Of a stretch of 64,000 nt of DNA, positions 9,343-20,302 are shown in pieces (the stretch's first letter is position 1; every line of letters begins with the position of its first letter). This DNA is from Bacillota bacterium (lineage in GTDB: Bacteria; Bacillota; Sulfobacillia; Sulfobacillales; Sulfobacillaceae). The stretch is from positions 1 to 64,000 of the forward strand of contig JAKADO010000004.1 of the NCBI GenBank assembly GCA_021820485.1, read 5' to 3'. The position numbers were made by a program, and so were the translations under genes. The notes beneath the pieces were generated by a model. The model saw only the letters and a program-made list of their open reading frames with translations. It was not told the origin of the DNA and made no database searches.

Positions 9343-9909
9343 CTATTCCACGGGAAGGTGGCGGATCGCATTGAGATAATGGGTCGCCATCGCCAAGTTG
9401 GACATGGCACCTGTATAAACCGCCCGAATGACCCCATTGGGGCCAATAAACACCGAGGTGGGAAGTGCCGTCACACCGTAGGCTGCGGCCACGCCACCTT
9501 GGGAGTCCAGCACCATCGGATAGGTCAGACCGCGTTCGGCCGAAAACTTGGCGACCGTCTGCGCCGATTCCTGAACGTCCACGCCGATTATCTGCACTTG
9601 GTTTCCGAATATCTTGTGCTCCTGCTCGACAATCGGCAGTTCGACCTTGCAATTGGGGCACCAGGTGGCCCAAAAGTTCAGCCACACGCCGTGCCCGCGC
9701 AGGGAGGACAACTCAACCGTTTTCCCGGCCGGGGTCTTCAACACAAAGTTTGGCGCCACATCGCCCGGAAGGTCTCCGACGGTCGCGTGATGTTCCTGGC
9801 CTGCCGAAGTCACCGTTCCCGGCGGATGGGCGGCCTGATGAATAAGATAGCCTGAATAGACGACAGCCGCAGCCAGGACGCCTACCGTGGTCGCTTTCCG
9901 AAAATCCAT
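9343..9909 (-). CDS. TlpA/ResA-family thioredoxin-like membrane-anchored protein
   Basis: N-terminal TM; WLNFWATWCPNCKVELP (WCxxC). Start refined to ATG at 9909. Confidence 0.88.
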   Translation of the reverse strand: MDFRKATTVGVLAAAVVYSGYLIHQAAHPPGTVTSAGQEHHATVGDLPGDVAPNFVLKTPAGKTVELSSLRGHGVWLNFWATWCPNCKVELPIVEQEHKIFGNQVQIIGVDVQESAQTVAKFSAERGLTYPMVLDSQGGVAAAYGVTALPTSVFIGPNGVIRAVYTGAMSNLAMATHYLNAIRHLPVE

Positions 9910-9937
9910 GCCACCTCGTCCCCCTCTTCCCGATAGT

Positions 9938-12538
9938 TTATCCCACCGGAGCCTTTGACTCAATGCTCATGGTCAGGCCCGCCTCGCCAACACCGACCCG
10001 GACGGTGGCGCCGTCCGGAATCTCTCCTGCCAAGAGCTTCACCGCCAGCGGATCCTGGAGATGCCTTTGAATCATGCGTCGCAACGGCCGGGCCCCAAAT
10101 TCCGGTTGATAGCCCCGGTTGGCCAAGTAGTCCAACGCTTCATCGGCGATCTCCAGGTGGATCCGCCGTTCGCCCAGCCGCGCCTCCAAATCCTTGAGCT
10201 GCAGGCGGACAATCCGGCGCAGCTCCGCGTTGGCCAAGCGCGAAAAGGTGATCACCTCGTCAATGCGATTCAGGAACTCTGGCCGGAGTGCCTGCCGCAA
10301 CACGTCGGCAATCATGCGCTGGCGACGTTCTGGGTCATCTTCTTCCAAAATGATGTCGCTGCCCAAGTTGGAGGTCATGATGATGACGGTGTTGCGGAAA
10401 TCGACCGTCCGACCCTGCCCATCCGTCAGCCGGCCATCATCCAGCACCTGCAGCAGCACATTGAAAACCTCCGGATTCGCCTTTTCAATTTCATCCAGCA
10501 AAATCACGGCATAGGGACGGCGGCGCACCGCTTCGGTCAGTTGACCGCCTTCCTCATACCCCACGTATCCCGGTGGCGCGCCGACCAGCCGGGAGACCGT
10601 GTGGCGCTCCATGTATTCCGACATATCGATCCGCACCAACGCGTTTTCATCATCGAAGAGGAAGGCCGCTAAAGCCTTGGCCAATTCGGTCTTCCCCACC
10701 CCGGTCGGCCCCAAAAACAGGAACGAGCCCATAGGCCTCCGAGGGTCGGAGAGACCCGCGCGGGCCCGGCGCACCGCGTTTGAGACAGCCTCCACCGCTT
10801 TGGACTGTCCCACCACGCGCTCCGCCAAGCGCTCTTCCATATGCACCAGCTTTTCACGCTCCCCCTCCAGAAGTCGCGTAACCGGGATCCCCGTCCACTT
10901 GGCGACGATGGCGGCAATGTCGTGTTCAGTCACCTCCTCCCGCAACATGCGGTTTTCTCCTTGGGACTGCTCCATCTCCTTTTGGGCCGTCTCCAAGTCA
11001 CGCTGCAACTGGAGCAGTACCCCGTAGCGAAGTTCCGCCGCCCGTTCCAGGTTCCCTTGCCGCTCGGCCAGCGCTTCTTCCGTCTTGGCTTGGTCAATCT
11101 GGTTCTTAAGATCCCTTACCCGATTGACCAGGGCCTTTTCCTGTTCCCATCGCGCCTTCAGCCCGTTGCGTACCTCATTGAGGTTGGCGAGCTCCGATTC
11201 CAGTCTCCTAAGGCGCTCTGCCGCGCCGGGATCGTCGCCCTCCTTGGTGAGAGCTTGCCGCTCAATTTCCAATTGGATGCGCCGTCGTTCCAGCTCGTCC
11301 AGTTCCTCCGGCATGGAATCCATCTCCACTCGCAGATGCGACGCCGCTTCATCAACCAAATCAATAGCCTTGTCGGGCAAAAATCGGTCGCTGATGTAGC
11401 GATGGCTCAGCGTGGCTGCCGCTACCAGGGCACTGTCTCGAATGCGCACGCCATGGTGCACCTCATACCGTTCCTTGAGCCCCCGCAAAATGGCCACCGT
11501 ATCTTCCACGGAGGGCTCGGCCACGTAAACCGGTTGAAAGCGCCTTTCCAACGCGGCATCTTTCTCAATATAGGTCCGATATTCGTCCAAGGTCGTGGCT
11601 CCGACCGCCCGAAGCTCTCCTCGCGCCAAGGCCGGCTTCAACAGATTGGCAGCGTCCACCGCCCCCTCCGCCTTGCCGGCTCCCACCAGCGTATGCAGCT
11701 CATCGATGAAAAGGATGATGGCCCCCTCTGCCGCCTCAATCTCTTTCAGCACCGCCTTCAACCGATCTTCGAACTCACCGCGGAATTTGCTGCCGGCAAT
11801 GAGTGAACCGAGGTCCAAGGCCAGGACCCGCTTGTCGCGCAGCCCCTCGGGCACATCTTGGGCGACAATGCGCTGCGCCAAGCCTTCCACGATGGCCGTT
11901 TTTCCCACGCCCGGCTCTCCGATGAGAACGGGGTTGTTTTTGGTTCTGCGCGACAGCACCTGTATCACCCGACGAATCTCCTCGTCGCGGCCTATCACAG
12001 GGTCGAGCTTGCCGCGCCGGGCAAGGTCCGTGAGGTCCTTGCTATACCGACTGAGCGCCTGGTATTTGTCCTCCGGATTGGGATCGGTCACCCGAGCGCT
12101 CCCTCGGACGTCCTTTAAAGCACGCATGAGTCCGTCGGTGGTAACCGCGTAGTTCCGTAAAATTCCGGCTGCGGCCCCTTGGGTCCGAGCAGCCAAGGCC
12201 AGCAGCAGGTGTTCCGTGGAGATGTACTCATCTTTGAGTTCTTCAGCACGGCGTTCCGCATCTTCGATGACTTCGACCAGCTCGGGGGCCAAATAGGCAC
12301 CCGGTTGGGTGCCGCTCACCTGAGGCAGCTTGCCAATCGCCTCGAAGACGCGATTGGTGAGCGGATTCAGCGCTACTCCCAGTTTCTCGAGCAACGGCCG
12401 AACCACGCCAGCCTTTTGTTCAATCAGCGCGGCCAACAGGTGCACATCGCTCACCGCTTGATTGTTATGCTCGCGGGCGCGGTTCTGGGCGTCTTGCAGC
12501 GCTTCTTGAGACTTCACGGTCAATTTATCGAGGCGCAT
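9938..12538 (-). CDS. clpB: ATP-dependent chaperone ClpB
   Basis: Two AAA+ modules ([30 protein letters not shown]) and middle coiled coil. Start refined to ATG at 12538 (AGGAGGGGAG RBS). Confidence 0.95.
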   Translation of the reverse strand: MRLDKLTVKSQEALQDAQNRAREHNNQAVSDVHLLAALIEQKAGVVRPLLEKLGVALNPLTNRVFEAIGKLPQVSGTQPGAYLAPELVEVIEDAERRAEELKDEYISTEHLLLALAARTQGAAAGILRNYAVTTDGLMRALKDVRGSARVTDPNPEDKYQALSRYSKDLTDLARRGKLDPVIGRDEEIRRVIQVLSRRTKNNPVLIGEPGVGKTAIVEGLAQRIVAQDVPEGLRDKRVLALDLGSLIAGSKFRGEFEDRLKAVLKEIEAAEGAIILFIDELHTLVGAGKAEGAVDAANLLKPALARGELRAVGATTLDEYRTYIEKDAALERRFQPVYVAEPSVEDTVAILRGLKERYEVHHGVRIRDSALVAAATLSHRYISDRFLPDKAIDLVDEAASHLRVEMDSMPEELDELERRRIQLEIERQALTKEGDDPGAAERLRRLESELANLNEVRNGLKARWEQEKALVNRVRDLKNQIDQAKTEEALAERQGNLERAAELRYGVLLQLQRDLETAQKEMEQSQGENRMLREEVTEHDIAAIVAKWTGIPVTRLLEGEREKLVHMEERLAERVVGQSKAVEAVSNAVRRARAGLSDPRRPMGSFLFLGPTGVGKTELAKALAAFLFDDENALVRIDMSEYMERHTVSRLVGAPPGYVGYEEGGQLTEAVRRRPYAVILLDEIEKANPEVFNVLLQVLDDGRLTDGQGRTVDFRNTVIIMTSNLGSDIILEEDDPERRQRMIADVLRQALRPEFLNRIDEVITFSRLANAELRRIVRLQLKDLEARLGERRIHLEIADEALDYLANRGYQPEFGARPLRRMIQRHLQDPLAVKLLAGEIPDGATVRVGVGEAGLTMSIESKAPVG

Positions 12539-13457
12539 GAATCTCCCCTCCTGCTTCCTCATGATGATTCTTCAACTGGCTGTACAGTGTATCGTCTTCA
12601 GATGAGAACGGCTCCGGGAACCGAAGTTCCACCTCCAGCATCATGTCTCCTTTGACCTTCGCGCCACGGTGGGGTAGGCCCATGCCCTTCAGCCGCAAGA
12701 CTTTGCCATGATTCGTATGCTTCGGAATCTTGACCGTTACCGATTCGCCAAGCAACGGTTGAATCGCGACTTCGCCGCCGGCCGCGGCAACCGGCACGGC
12801 CACCATGAGCCGGCCCACCAAGTTGTCTCCTTGCCGTTGGAAACGCGGATGCGGCGCCACTTCCACGCGCAACCGGGCGTACTCGCCCACTTTCAGAACC
12901 GCACCATCCTCCACCCCAGGCGGCACGGTCACGTCGAATCGGCGCGGCTCCGCGACCTGCCCGAGGCCCCCGCACCGGGGACAACTGGAATCCCTGCCGT
13001 GGCACACCACGCATTCGCGCACATCGTTCACCGTAAGGTTGACTGTCGTCCCCTGCGCCACCTGTTCCAGCGTAATCCGCACCGTGTCTTCCGGCACGGT
13101 GCGCGGCTCCGGTCTGCCGAAATCCCGGTTGCCGCTAAAAAGATCCTCGAAGATAGTCCCGAACCCGCCAAAATCCTCCGGCGACCAATCATAGCTGACG
13201 CGCTCGAATCCAGGGCCTTGACGACGCGACTGGTGCTCGGCATAGCCCCGCCGCAGACGATCGTATTCGGCGCGCTTCTTCGCGTCTGAGAGGACTTCGT
13301 AGGCTTCGTTGATGTCCTTGAACTTATCCTCTCCCGCTTTGCCGCTGACGTCGGGATGATATTGGCGGGCCAGCCGATGATAGGACTTTTTGATGGCGGC
13401 CGCATCGGCCTTGTCATCAACCTCAAGGATTTTATAGTAATCTTTGGGTGCTGCCAC
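12525..13457 (-). CDS. dnaJ: DnaJ-family co-chaperone with reduced zinc domain
   Basis: J domain [31 protein letters not shown]; only two CxxC-type motifs ([14 protein letters not shown]); C-terminal substrate-binding domains. Confidence 0.9.
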   Translation of the reverse strand: MAAPKDYYKILEVDDKADAAAIKKSYHRLARQYHPDVSGKAGEDKFKDINEAYEVLSDAKKRAEYDRLRRGYAEHQSRRQGPGFERVSYDWSPEDFGGFGTIFEDLFSGNRDFGRPEPRTVPEDTVRITLEQVAQGTTVNLTVNDVRECVVCHGRDSSCPRCGGLGQVAEPRRFDVTVPPGVEDGAVLKVGEYARLRVEVAPHPRFQRQGDNLVGRLMVAVPVAAAGGEVAIQPLLGESVTVKIPKHTNHGKVLRLKGMGLPHRGAKVKGDMMLEVELRFPEPFSSEDDTLYSQLKNHHEEAGGEIHAPR

Positions 13458-13480
13458 GGTGCATCACCTCCGAAAGACAA

Positions 13481-13505
13481 ACAGGCGAGGACTAGCCCCG
13501 CCTGT
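13481..13505 (-). terminator. Intercistronic hairpin between dnaK and dnaJ
   Basis: Minus strand ACAGGCGGGGCTAGTCCTCGCCTGT followed by TTGTCTTT; partial T-run only. Confidence 0.5.
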
Positions 13506-13528
13506 AGTGTCAACGCATGATGGGTTCC

Positions 13529-15430
13529 TCATTCTGTGGGGCGAAAATCGGCGTCAATGACATCCCCATCGTCGCCGCCCGGCGCGTTTCCTGGCGGGGG
13601 AGTCGTGCCATCGCCACCAGCTTGGCCCTGCGATTGGTACAACTGCTCCGCAAGCTTGTGCGCGCTGGCCTCCAACTTAGTGAGGGCACTGTCGATGGCG
13701 TCCTTGTCCGTCCCGTTCATCGCCTCCCGAACCGCTTGAATCGCGGATTCGGCGTCGCTCTTGTCGGCGTCGCTGACTTTATCGCCCAGATCCTTCAGAG
13801 ACTTCTCGGTGGCGTAAACCAGCGACTCGGCACGATTCTTCACTTCAGCCAAATCGCGCTTGCGCTCGTCTTCTGCCGCCTTCTCCTGCGCCTCCCGCAC
13901 CATCCGGTCCACATCTTCCTTACTAAGCTGGGTCGACGCGGTGACCGTGATGCGCTGTTCCTTGCCCGTCCCCAAGTCCTTGGCCGAGACATTGACAATC
14001 CCGTTGGCATCGATGTCAAAGGTGACCTCAATCTGCGGAATGCCGCGCGGCGCGGGCGGAATGTCGCTCAAACTGAACCGTGCCAAAGTGCGGTTGTCGC
14101 CGGCCATCGGCCTCTCGCCCTGCAAGACGTGAATTTCGACGCTGGTCTGATTGTCTGCCGCTGTGGTGTACACCTGACTCTTGCGGGTCGGGATGGTGGT
14201 GTTTCGTTCAATGAGCTTGTTGAACACACCACCCAGCGTCTCAATGCCCAGTGACAAGGGAGTCACATCCAGCAAGATGACATCCTTCACCTCACCAGCC
14301 AAGACGCCACCTTGAATGGCCGCACCAATGGCCACCACTTCATCGGGGTTCACCCCACGATGGGGTTCCTTGCCCGTCAGACGCTTGACCAGTTCCTGAA
14401 TCACCGGCATGCGGGTCGAGCCACCCACTAGGATGACCTCGTCAATTTGGCTTTCAGACAACTTCGCGTCTTGGAGCGCCTGCCGGAATGGACCCACGCA
14501 CCGTTCGGTGAGGTCTTGAGTCAGTTCCTCGAACTTGGCGCGGGTGATTTTTTGCTCCAAGTGCTTGGGCCCCGTTTGGTCCGCCGTGATGAACGGCAAC
14601 GACACCTGAGTCTCAGTCACCGACGACAATTCAATCTTGGCCTTTTCTGCTGCCTCAATAAGCCGCTGCAGCGCTTGACGATCCTTTCGCAAGTCAATCC
14701 CATATTCTTTCTGGAACTGCTCCGCAATGTAGTCCACCAACTTCATGTCGTAATCGTCGCCGCCCAAGTGGGTGTCGCCTGAGGTGGACTTCACCTCGAA
14801 TACGCCATCGCCAACTTCCAACACAGAGACGTCAAAAGTACCGCCGCCCAAGTCCCATACAAGGATCGTCTCATTTTTTTTCTTGTCCAATCCATAAGCC
14901 AAAGCCGCCGCGGTTGGCTCGTTGATGATGCGGAGAACTTCAAGACCCGCGATGCGGCCGGCGTCTTTGGTGGCTTGGCGCTGGGCATCGTTGAAGTAGG
15001 CCGGCACAGTGATGACGGCTTGCGTGATGCTCTCGCCCAAGTACTTTTCCGCGTCCGCCTTCAGCTTGGACAGCACCATGGCGGAAATTTGCTCAGGCGT
15101 CAGGTTTTCGCCAGCATTGGGCAATTCCACCCGCACCTGGTTGTTTTGTCCGTTGACAACCTTATAGGGAACCCGCCCCCGTTCCTCGGACACCTCATCG
15201 AATCGCCGCCCGATGAACCGTTTGATGGAGAACACCGTATTCTCCGGGTTCATTACGGCTTGCCGCCGGGCCAACTGCCCAACCAAGCGTTCGCCATTCT
15301 TGCTGAATCCCACCACCGACGGCGTGAGGCGGCTGCCCTCGGTGTTCAACACCACCGTGGGCTGCCCCCCCTCCATCACCGCAATGACGGAATTGGTGGT
15401 GCCTAGATCAATGCCTACTACTTTTGCCAT
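13529..15430 (-). CDS. dnaK: Chaperone DnaK (Hsp70)
   Basis: 633 aa; [47 protein letters not shown]. Confidence 0.98.
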   Translation of the reverse strand: MAKVVGIDLGTTNSVIAVMEGGQPTVVLNTEGSRLTPSVVGFSKNGERLVGQLARRQAVMNPENTVFSIKRFIGRRFDEVSEERGRVPYKVVNGQNNQVRVELPNAGENLTPEQISAMVLSKLKADAEKYLGESITQAVITVPAYFNDAQRQATKDAGRIAGLEVLRIINEPTAAALAYGLDKKKNETILVWDLGGGTFDVSVLEVGDGVFEVKSTSGDTHLGGDDYDMKLVDYIAEQFQKEYGIDLRKDRQALQRLIEAAEKAKIELSSVTETQVSLPFITADQTGPKHLEQKITRAKFEELTQDLTERCVGPFRQALQDAKLSESQIDEVILVGGSTRMPVIQELVKRLTGKEPHRGVNPDEVVAIGAAIQGGVLAGEVKDVILLDVTPLSLGIETLGGVFNKLIERNTTIPTRKSQVYTTAADNQTSVEIHVLQGERPMAGDNRTLARFSLSDIPPAPRGIPQIEVTFDIDANGIVNVSAKDLGTGKEQRITVTASTQLSKEDVDRMVREAQEKAAEDERKRDLAEVKNRAESLVYATEKSLKDLGDKVSDADKSDAESAIQAVREAMNGTDKDAIDSALTKLEASAHKLAEQLYQSQGQAGGDGTTPPPGNAPGGDDGDVIDADFRPTE

Positions 15431-15734
15431 ACGTCGTCACCCTCGCTTTTGGGCCAGCTGTTGCGCTGACGCCTCCTAAAATAGCGCGGATCCCAGCCGG
15501 GTTAATGCCTTGTCCCGCTAAATCTCGGATCCGGATTAAGAGATGGAAGTCATTCTCAGAGTAGAGCCGATTGTTGGTGCTTGTGCGATACGGATTGACA
15601 AGCGCTTCGCGCTCCCATGCTCTCAGTGTCTGAGCAGTCACCCCCACCAGTCGGGCCATCACCCCGATGGTGTAAACCGGTTCATCCGGACCATGAATGG
15701 GCATGGAATGATCACTTCCTCTACCGGAGTCCAT
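15408..15734 (-). CDS. hspR: MerR-family heat-shock regulator, HspR-like
   Basis: [46 protein letters not shown]; overlaps dnaK start by 23 bp. Confidence 0.85.
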   Translation of the reverse strand: MDSGRGSDHSMPIHGPDEPVYTIGVMARLVGVTAQTLRAWEREALVNPYRTSTNNRLYSENDFHLLIRIRDLAGQGINPAGIRAILGGVSATAGPKARVTTYGKSSRH

Positions 15735-15873
15735 CTTTCATATTAAAAATCTCTCTCCCAGCGATCAAGAATCTTATTGGCCGCCGACAAGGAATTTTTC
15801 CTATGGACTCAACCAGTTTATGCCCGCCCGCGACTATTTTGCATCAATCGGGGCCTGCGCATACTGGCATGGC

Positions 15874-15888
15874 GATTGATCTTCAATC
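15874..15888. repeat. Perfect inverted repeat GATTGA-TCT-TCAATC
   Basis: Read directly; lies in the intergenic region between hspR and the ClC gene. Confidence 0.4.
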
Positions 15889-16012
15889 CATGCCTCGGCT
15901 TCCAAATGAAGACGCAAAATTTCGTCAGCAAGCATCCTTTATACTGGAATTACCGATACTGGCGCGGTAGTCTTCTATGATTTATCCGATAATCGCTTGA
16001 GGAGGTGACATC

Positions 16013-17335
16013 ATGCGCCGCATTTTGGAACCGATTATGATGGGACGCCAATTGGTGCTGTGGATTATTTTAGGCTCCGTGACGGGAAGCCTGGTCGGCG
16101 TTGTCGTCACCTACTTCCTAAAATTGCTCTTTTGGTCGATTCACCTGGCCCATCCCGTAGCGGTGCCCCTATTGCTAATCCTGCTTCCGCTGGGGGGACT
16201 TGTCACTGGAATTCTTATTCATTATGGCGCGCCCGATGCTGCCGGGCATGGAACGGAAGCCGTAATCCGGGCGGTACACCGCCAGTCCGGACGCATCAAT
16301 TGGAAGGTCGCCCCGGTAAAGGCGATCGCCACCCTGACCACCATCGCCCCAGGCGGTTCCGCCGGCAAGGAAGGCCCCTCAGCCCAGATTGGCGCCGCCG
16401 TGGCCTCGGCGTTGGCCGACCTCTTCCGATTTTCTGCGGAACAACGAAAGCGCATTGTCATCTGTGGCATTGGAGCCGGTTTTGCCGCAGTGTTCGGGAC
16501 GCCCGTGGCAGGAGCCATTCTGGGCATCGAGGTTCTAAGCATCGGGGACATGTGGTATGACATGCTGCTTCCTTCCTTCGCGTCCGCCATCATGTCGTAC
16601 CAAGTCTCCCAGTGGCTTGGGCTGACCTGGTACTATCCGGGAACCCAAGAGCGCCTCAACTTCGGCTTGAGCGTCTTCGGACGGCTCATTCTCATCGGCA
16701 TTGCGGCTGGCCTGGCCGCCTATCTTTTGGTGCTGTTGATGGGGCGCCTTCACCATCTGATGAACCGGCTGAAGGCCGACCGGCACTGGTGGCCCCCGCT
16801 CTTCCCAGCCATCGCGGGGATGGCGTTGGCGATCCTGATTCTGCTCGTGGGACGGTCCTATGCGGGACTCTCCCTAGGGCTTCTTGACCAAGCGCTCAGA
16901 GGTCACGCCGTGGCTGCGCCGGCCTTTCTGTGGAAGCTCGTTTTTGTCAGCATTACGCTGGGATTTGGCATGAGCGGTGGCATCATCACCCCGTTGTTTG
17001 TCATCGGGGCCACATTGGGATCGACCTTAGCCGGCATTTTCGGATTGCCGCTGGCCATCGGGGCGGAACTAGGGATGGTGGCGGTCACGGCAGCCGGGGC
17101 CAACGCACCCATTGCCGCCATTATCATGGGAATGGAGCTTTTCGGCACCCGTCTGGCACCCGGCTTCCTAACGGTCGCCATCCCCGCCTTCATCATGATT
17201 GGCAATCACAGTGTCTACCCGAGCCAACAAGTTCGCTTGCAAAAGTCGCCCTGGATCCCCATTCGAACTGGAGTCGCCCTGGAAGACAGCGAGGAGGAGC
17301 CTCCCCCTCCCAAACAGGCTCAGAAACTGTCGTAG
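16013..17335 (+). CDS. ClC-family chloride channel/transporter
   Basis: 440 aa; GSAGKEGPSAQIGAA (GxEGP selectivity motif); RBS GAGGAGGTG. Confidence 0.92.
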   Translation: MRRILEPIMMGRQLVLWIILGSVTGSLVGVVVTYFLKLLFWSIHLAHPVAVPLLLILLPLGGLVTGILIHYGAPDAAGHGTEAVIRAVHRQSGRINWKVAPVKAIATLTTIAPGGSAGKEGPSAQIGAAVASALADLFRFSAEQRKRIVICGIGAGFAAVFGTPVAGAILGIEVLSIGDMWYDMLLPSFASAIMSYQVSQWLGLTWYYPGTQERLNFGLSVFGRLILIGIAAGLAAYLLVLLMGRLHHLMNRLKADRHWWPPLFPAIAGMALAILILLVGRSYAGLSLGLLDQALRGHAVAAPAFLWKLVFVSITLGFGMSGGIITPLFVIGATLGSTLAGIFGLPLAIGAELGMVAVTAAGANAPIAAIIMGMELFGTRLAPGFLTVAIPAFIMIGNHSVYPSQQVRLQKSPWIPIRTGVALEDSEEEPPPPKQAQKLS

Positions 17336-17351
17336 CGACCCCTGTGGGCTA

Positions 17352-18050
17352 CTAGGCCTTCGGCCGGGAGTGCGCCAGAATGTACTCGGCAATGTCGATG
17401 GCGGTGTGCTCGCGCAAGCCGCCCGGATTTACCCCTTCTTCCGGCGCGAGCGGCATGGCCTTCTGAATGAATGCGGCCAGGGCGCCTGGGTGTGCCAGCC
17501 CTGCCGCCCGCGTAAAGGACTGGCTTCCCCATAATGGCGGGGCGTGAAACGCATTGGCCTCTCCTTGCCCATTCATCCCATGGCAGGAGACGCAGGCTCT
17601 TTCGTACCAGGATCGGCCCATCGCCAAGTTGGGCTGCCCCGTTGTCCGCAGCGGATGAAAAGCCGTGGGGACGCCCTCAAGGTGCGATACATAGAGAGAG
17701 AGCGCCTCTAAATTGACACTGTGATCCGGCAACCGGCGACCCTTGAGACTGTACACAATGCATTGATTGATGCGGTTCGAAAGACTGATGGTGCGGTGCG
17801 CCCGCGAACTGTAGCGAGGATATTGCGCCGCGACGCCGAGGAGCGGCAGCGCATCGGGGTCGCGGCCGCCCTCTAAGTGGCAGGAGGTGCAGGCCAGCGC
17901 ATTTCCGCCGATGCCCCTGGGCCGCATGAACAGCACGCGCCCCCGCTGGACCAGCGGCCCAGGCGTCGCTGCGGCGCCCTGATGTCCCATGCAAATTCCT
18001 GCCAATGTGATCCCCAGAATGCCAAGTGCCCATCCAGCACCGTTCATCAT
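17352..18050 (-). CDS. tsdA: Dihaem cytochrome c, TsdA-like thiosulfate dehydrogenase
   Basis: N-terminal signal-like helix; CTSCH and CVSCH haem sites; RINQCIVYSLKGRRLP and PPLWGSQSFTRAAGL...AAFIQKAMPL resemble TsdA. Confidence 0.72.
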   Translation of the reverse strand: MMNGAGWALGILGITLAGICMGHQGAAATPGPLVQRGRVLFMRPRGIGGNALACTSCHLEGGRDPDALPLLGVAAQYPRYSSRAHRTISLSNRINQCIVYSLKGRRLPDHSVNLEALSLYVSHLEGVPTAFHPLRTTGQPNLAMGRSWYERACVSCHGMNGQGEANAFHAPPLWGSQSFTRAAGLAHPGALAAFIQKAMPLAPEEGVNPGGLREHTAIDIAEYILAHSRPKA

Positions 18051-18173
18051 GTCCCCGCCTTCGTAAAGATTGTAGCCCGCCGGGGAGCGGGCTACAGGGA
18101 GAGGAGAAACCGGAAGGTACCAACCGTTGGGAGCAGTTGGCGCCTGCTTTAGTATGGGCCTGGCACGAGGGCT

Positions 18174-19469
18174 CTATGCATTCCGCACTTGATGATAGCG
18201 ATTGAAGAATCCAGGATAGCTTATTTGTACGCTTTCTTCCCCGACCAACTGGGTCGCAGACTCGGCCACGGTCGCCGCCACGGCCGCCAGCATCGCCATG
18301 CGGTGATCGTCTGCCGCATCCACCTGCGCGCCGTGAAGCGGTGCGGGACCCTCAATAATCCAACCATCGTCAAGCTCTTCGAGTTGCGCCCCCATTGCTC
18401 GCAGAATGCGGGTGGTGACTCTAAGCCGGTCGCTCTCCTTTACACGCAGCTCCTGAGCCCCGCGGATCTCGGTGACGCCCTCGGCTTGGGTGGCCAGAAG
18501 CGCCAAGAGCGGCACCTCATCAATCATTGAGGGGATGTCGTCGGCCCCAACCGAAATTGCGGAAAGGCCGCGGCCTTCTACGGCCACGCTGCCCCAAGGC
18601 TCGGGAACCGTCCCGGCAGGGCGCCATTCCAAGGCTGCTCCCATCTTCTCCAGGGCACGAAAGAACCCTGTCCGCGAGGCACTGAACAACAGGCTTTCAA
18701 TCGTAACCCGGCGGTGGGGGCGAAGAGCCGCGATGGCTCCCCAAAAGGCCGCGGACGAGGGATCGCCGGGCACCGTGAAGGAAATCGCCTCCAACCTTTG
18801 CGGCTCCACCGTTACCGTTCGTCCACGCGTGACGACCATCCCCCCCATGGCCTCAATCAGGCGTTCTGTATGATCCCGGGTGGGTATGGGCTCCTCGACC
18901 GACACGGATCCTTCGGCAGAAAGGCCTGCCAACAGGAGCGCGGACTTGACTTGGGCGCTGGCAACGGGAAGCGAAAAGGCACCTCCTCGATGCGGGCCTC
19001 CCCCAATGGCGAGCGGAGCCACCCCTCCTTGGCGTGCAAGAATGCCAAGGCCCATCTCTTGCAACGGCTCAATCACCCGCGCCATCGGCCTCCGGCTGAG
19101 CGAGTCATCTCCTCGGAGGATGGTTAGCCCGGAAACGGCACTGGCGACGCCAGATCCGAGGCGCATGGTGGTGCCGGAGTTACCGCAATCCACCACGTCT
19201 TGCGGTTCGTGCAGCGAGTCCGGGCGCCGGAGAACCAGTCGTCCCGGCGCGTCCTCCACTACCTGCACGCCCCATGCCCTTACCAGGCGAAGACTGGACC
19301 GGGTATCTCCGGCATCCAACCATTGCAGAAGTTCCATCGACCCATGGGCCAGCGCACTCATTAAAATGCCGCGATGGGTTAAGGACTTGTCGCCCGGGAC
19401 TGTCACCCGAGCCTCAACCGGCCGATTCCAAGGAGTTAATTCCAGCATGGATTGCTTCCCCGCCTTCAA
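18174..19469 (-). CDS. aroA: 3-phosphoshikimate 1-carboxyvinyltransferase (EPSP synthase)
   Basis: 431 aa; GDKSLTHRGILMSALA, DCGNSGTTMRL, RVKESDRL, DDHRMAM. Confidence 0.96.
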   Translation of the reverse strand: MKAGKQSMLELTPWNRPVEARVTVPGDKSLTHRGILMSALAHGSMELLQWLDAGDTRSSLRLVRAWGVQVVEDAPGRLVLRRPDSLHEPQDVVDCGNSGTTMRLGSGVASAVSGLTILRGDDSLSRRPMARVIEPLQEMGLGILARQGGVAPLAIGGGPHRGGAFSLPVASAQVKSALLLAGLSAEGSVSVEEPIPTRDHTERLIEAMGGMVVTRGRTVTVEPQRLEAISFTVPGDPSSAAFWGAIAALRPHRRVTIESLLFSASRTGFFRALEKMGAALEWRPAGTVPEPWGSVAVEGRGLSAISVGADDIPSMIDEVPLLALLATQAEGVTEIRGAQELRVKESDRLRVTTRILRAMGAQLEELDDGWIIEGPAPLHGAQVDAADDHRMAMLAAVAATVAESATQLVGEESVQISYPGFFNRYHQVRNA

Positions 19470-19477
19470 TCTTCTGG

Positions 19478-20302
19478 TTATTTGCGGTGCCCTAGTTTCC
19501 TTGTCGCCCGCTGGGCGACAGGCGCTTGCCGCGGTGGTTGGGGGTTCCTCAATACGGCACGCCAGTGGCTCAGCTCTTCCTCGATAGCCTCGACCGCTTG
19601 CGCCAATTCCGCGCGGTTGGCCTCAATGAAAGGCCAGAGGGCCTCCAATGAACTCAAGCCAACTCGCGTGGTGTCCCGAAATCCGGGTCCCGCCAACCGA
19701 CGGGCTTCGGGGAATTCGCGGTCGATAACCATGCGCAGCGCCCGCGACACGATAAACGGGAGTTGACTCACCCAAGCGATGGCAGCGTCATGCTCGTCGA
19801 TGGTCCAAAACCCCACCGGCAAGGTGTCCAACTGGTCCCGCCACCAACCCACCGTTTCCAGATCCGGAACGCCCATGCCCACGTCAATCACCGCAAAAAC
19901 GCAACCCTTGAAGAGGTCGGCATCCGACGCCCCCAAACCGGCCAATTCCCGTCCTGCCATGAGGTGGACCGGCATGACCTGAACCCGCTCGCCTGCCCAC
20001 AGCAGCGCCTCCTGCACTGGTCGCTTCATGGAACTCACATCCACCAACCAGGCGGTCGATGCCATTTTGGGTACGATCTGATGAATTATGGCGGGCACCT
20101 CAAGAATCGGAATGCTCAGCACTACGGCGTCCATCTTGTGAATCCATTGGGGCCAAGCCTCTACGGTGCCCAGGCTCATCGCCCTCAGTTGGTCTCGGGT
20201 GGACGCATCCGCATCATCCAAAAAGAGCTCCACGCCCCGCTGGCGGAGAGCCCTCGCCAAGGAGCCGCCAATGAGACCCACACCAATAATGCCGACTTTC
20301 AC
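19478..20302 (-). CDS. tyrA: Prephenate dehydrogenase
   Basis: 274 aa; GIIGVGLIGGSLARALRQRG, PVHLMAGRELAG (HPMAG-like). Confidence 0.9.
   Translation of the reverse strand: MKVGIIGVGLIGGSLARALRQRGVELFLDDADASTRDQLRAMSLGTVEAWPQWIHKMDAVVLSIPILEVPAIIHQIVPKMASTAWLVDVSSMKRPVQEALLWAGERVQVMPVHLMAGRELAGLGASDADLFKGCVFAVIDVGMGVPDLETVGWWRDQLDTLPVGFWTIDEHDAAIAWVSQLPFIVSRALRMVIDREFPEARRLAGPGFRDTTRVGLSSLEALWPFIEANRAELAQAVEAIEEELSHWRAVLRNPQPPRQAPVAQRATRKLGHRK

Noticed and set aside
14447-15406. Long plus-strand ORFs antisense to dnaK, clpB, gltB, trp and other genes
   Set aside because: High-GC shadow ORFs; composition (Pro/Arg/His-rich) and lack of motifs, while the opposite strand encodes well-known proteins.
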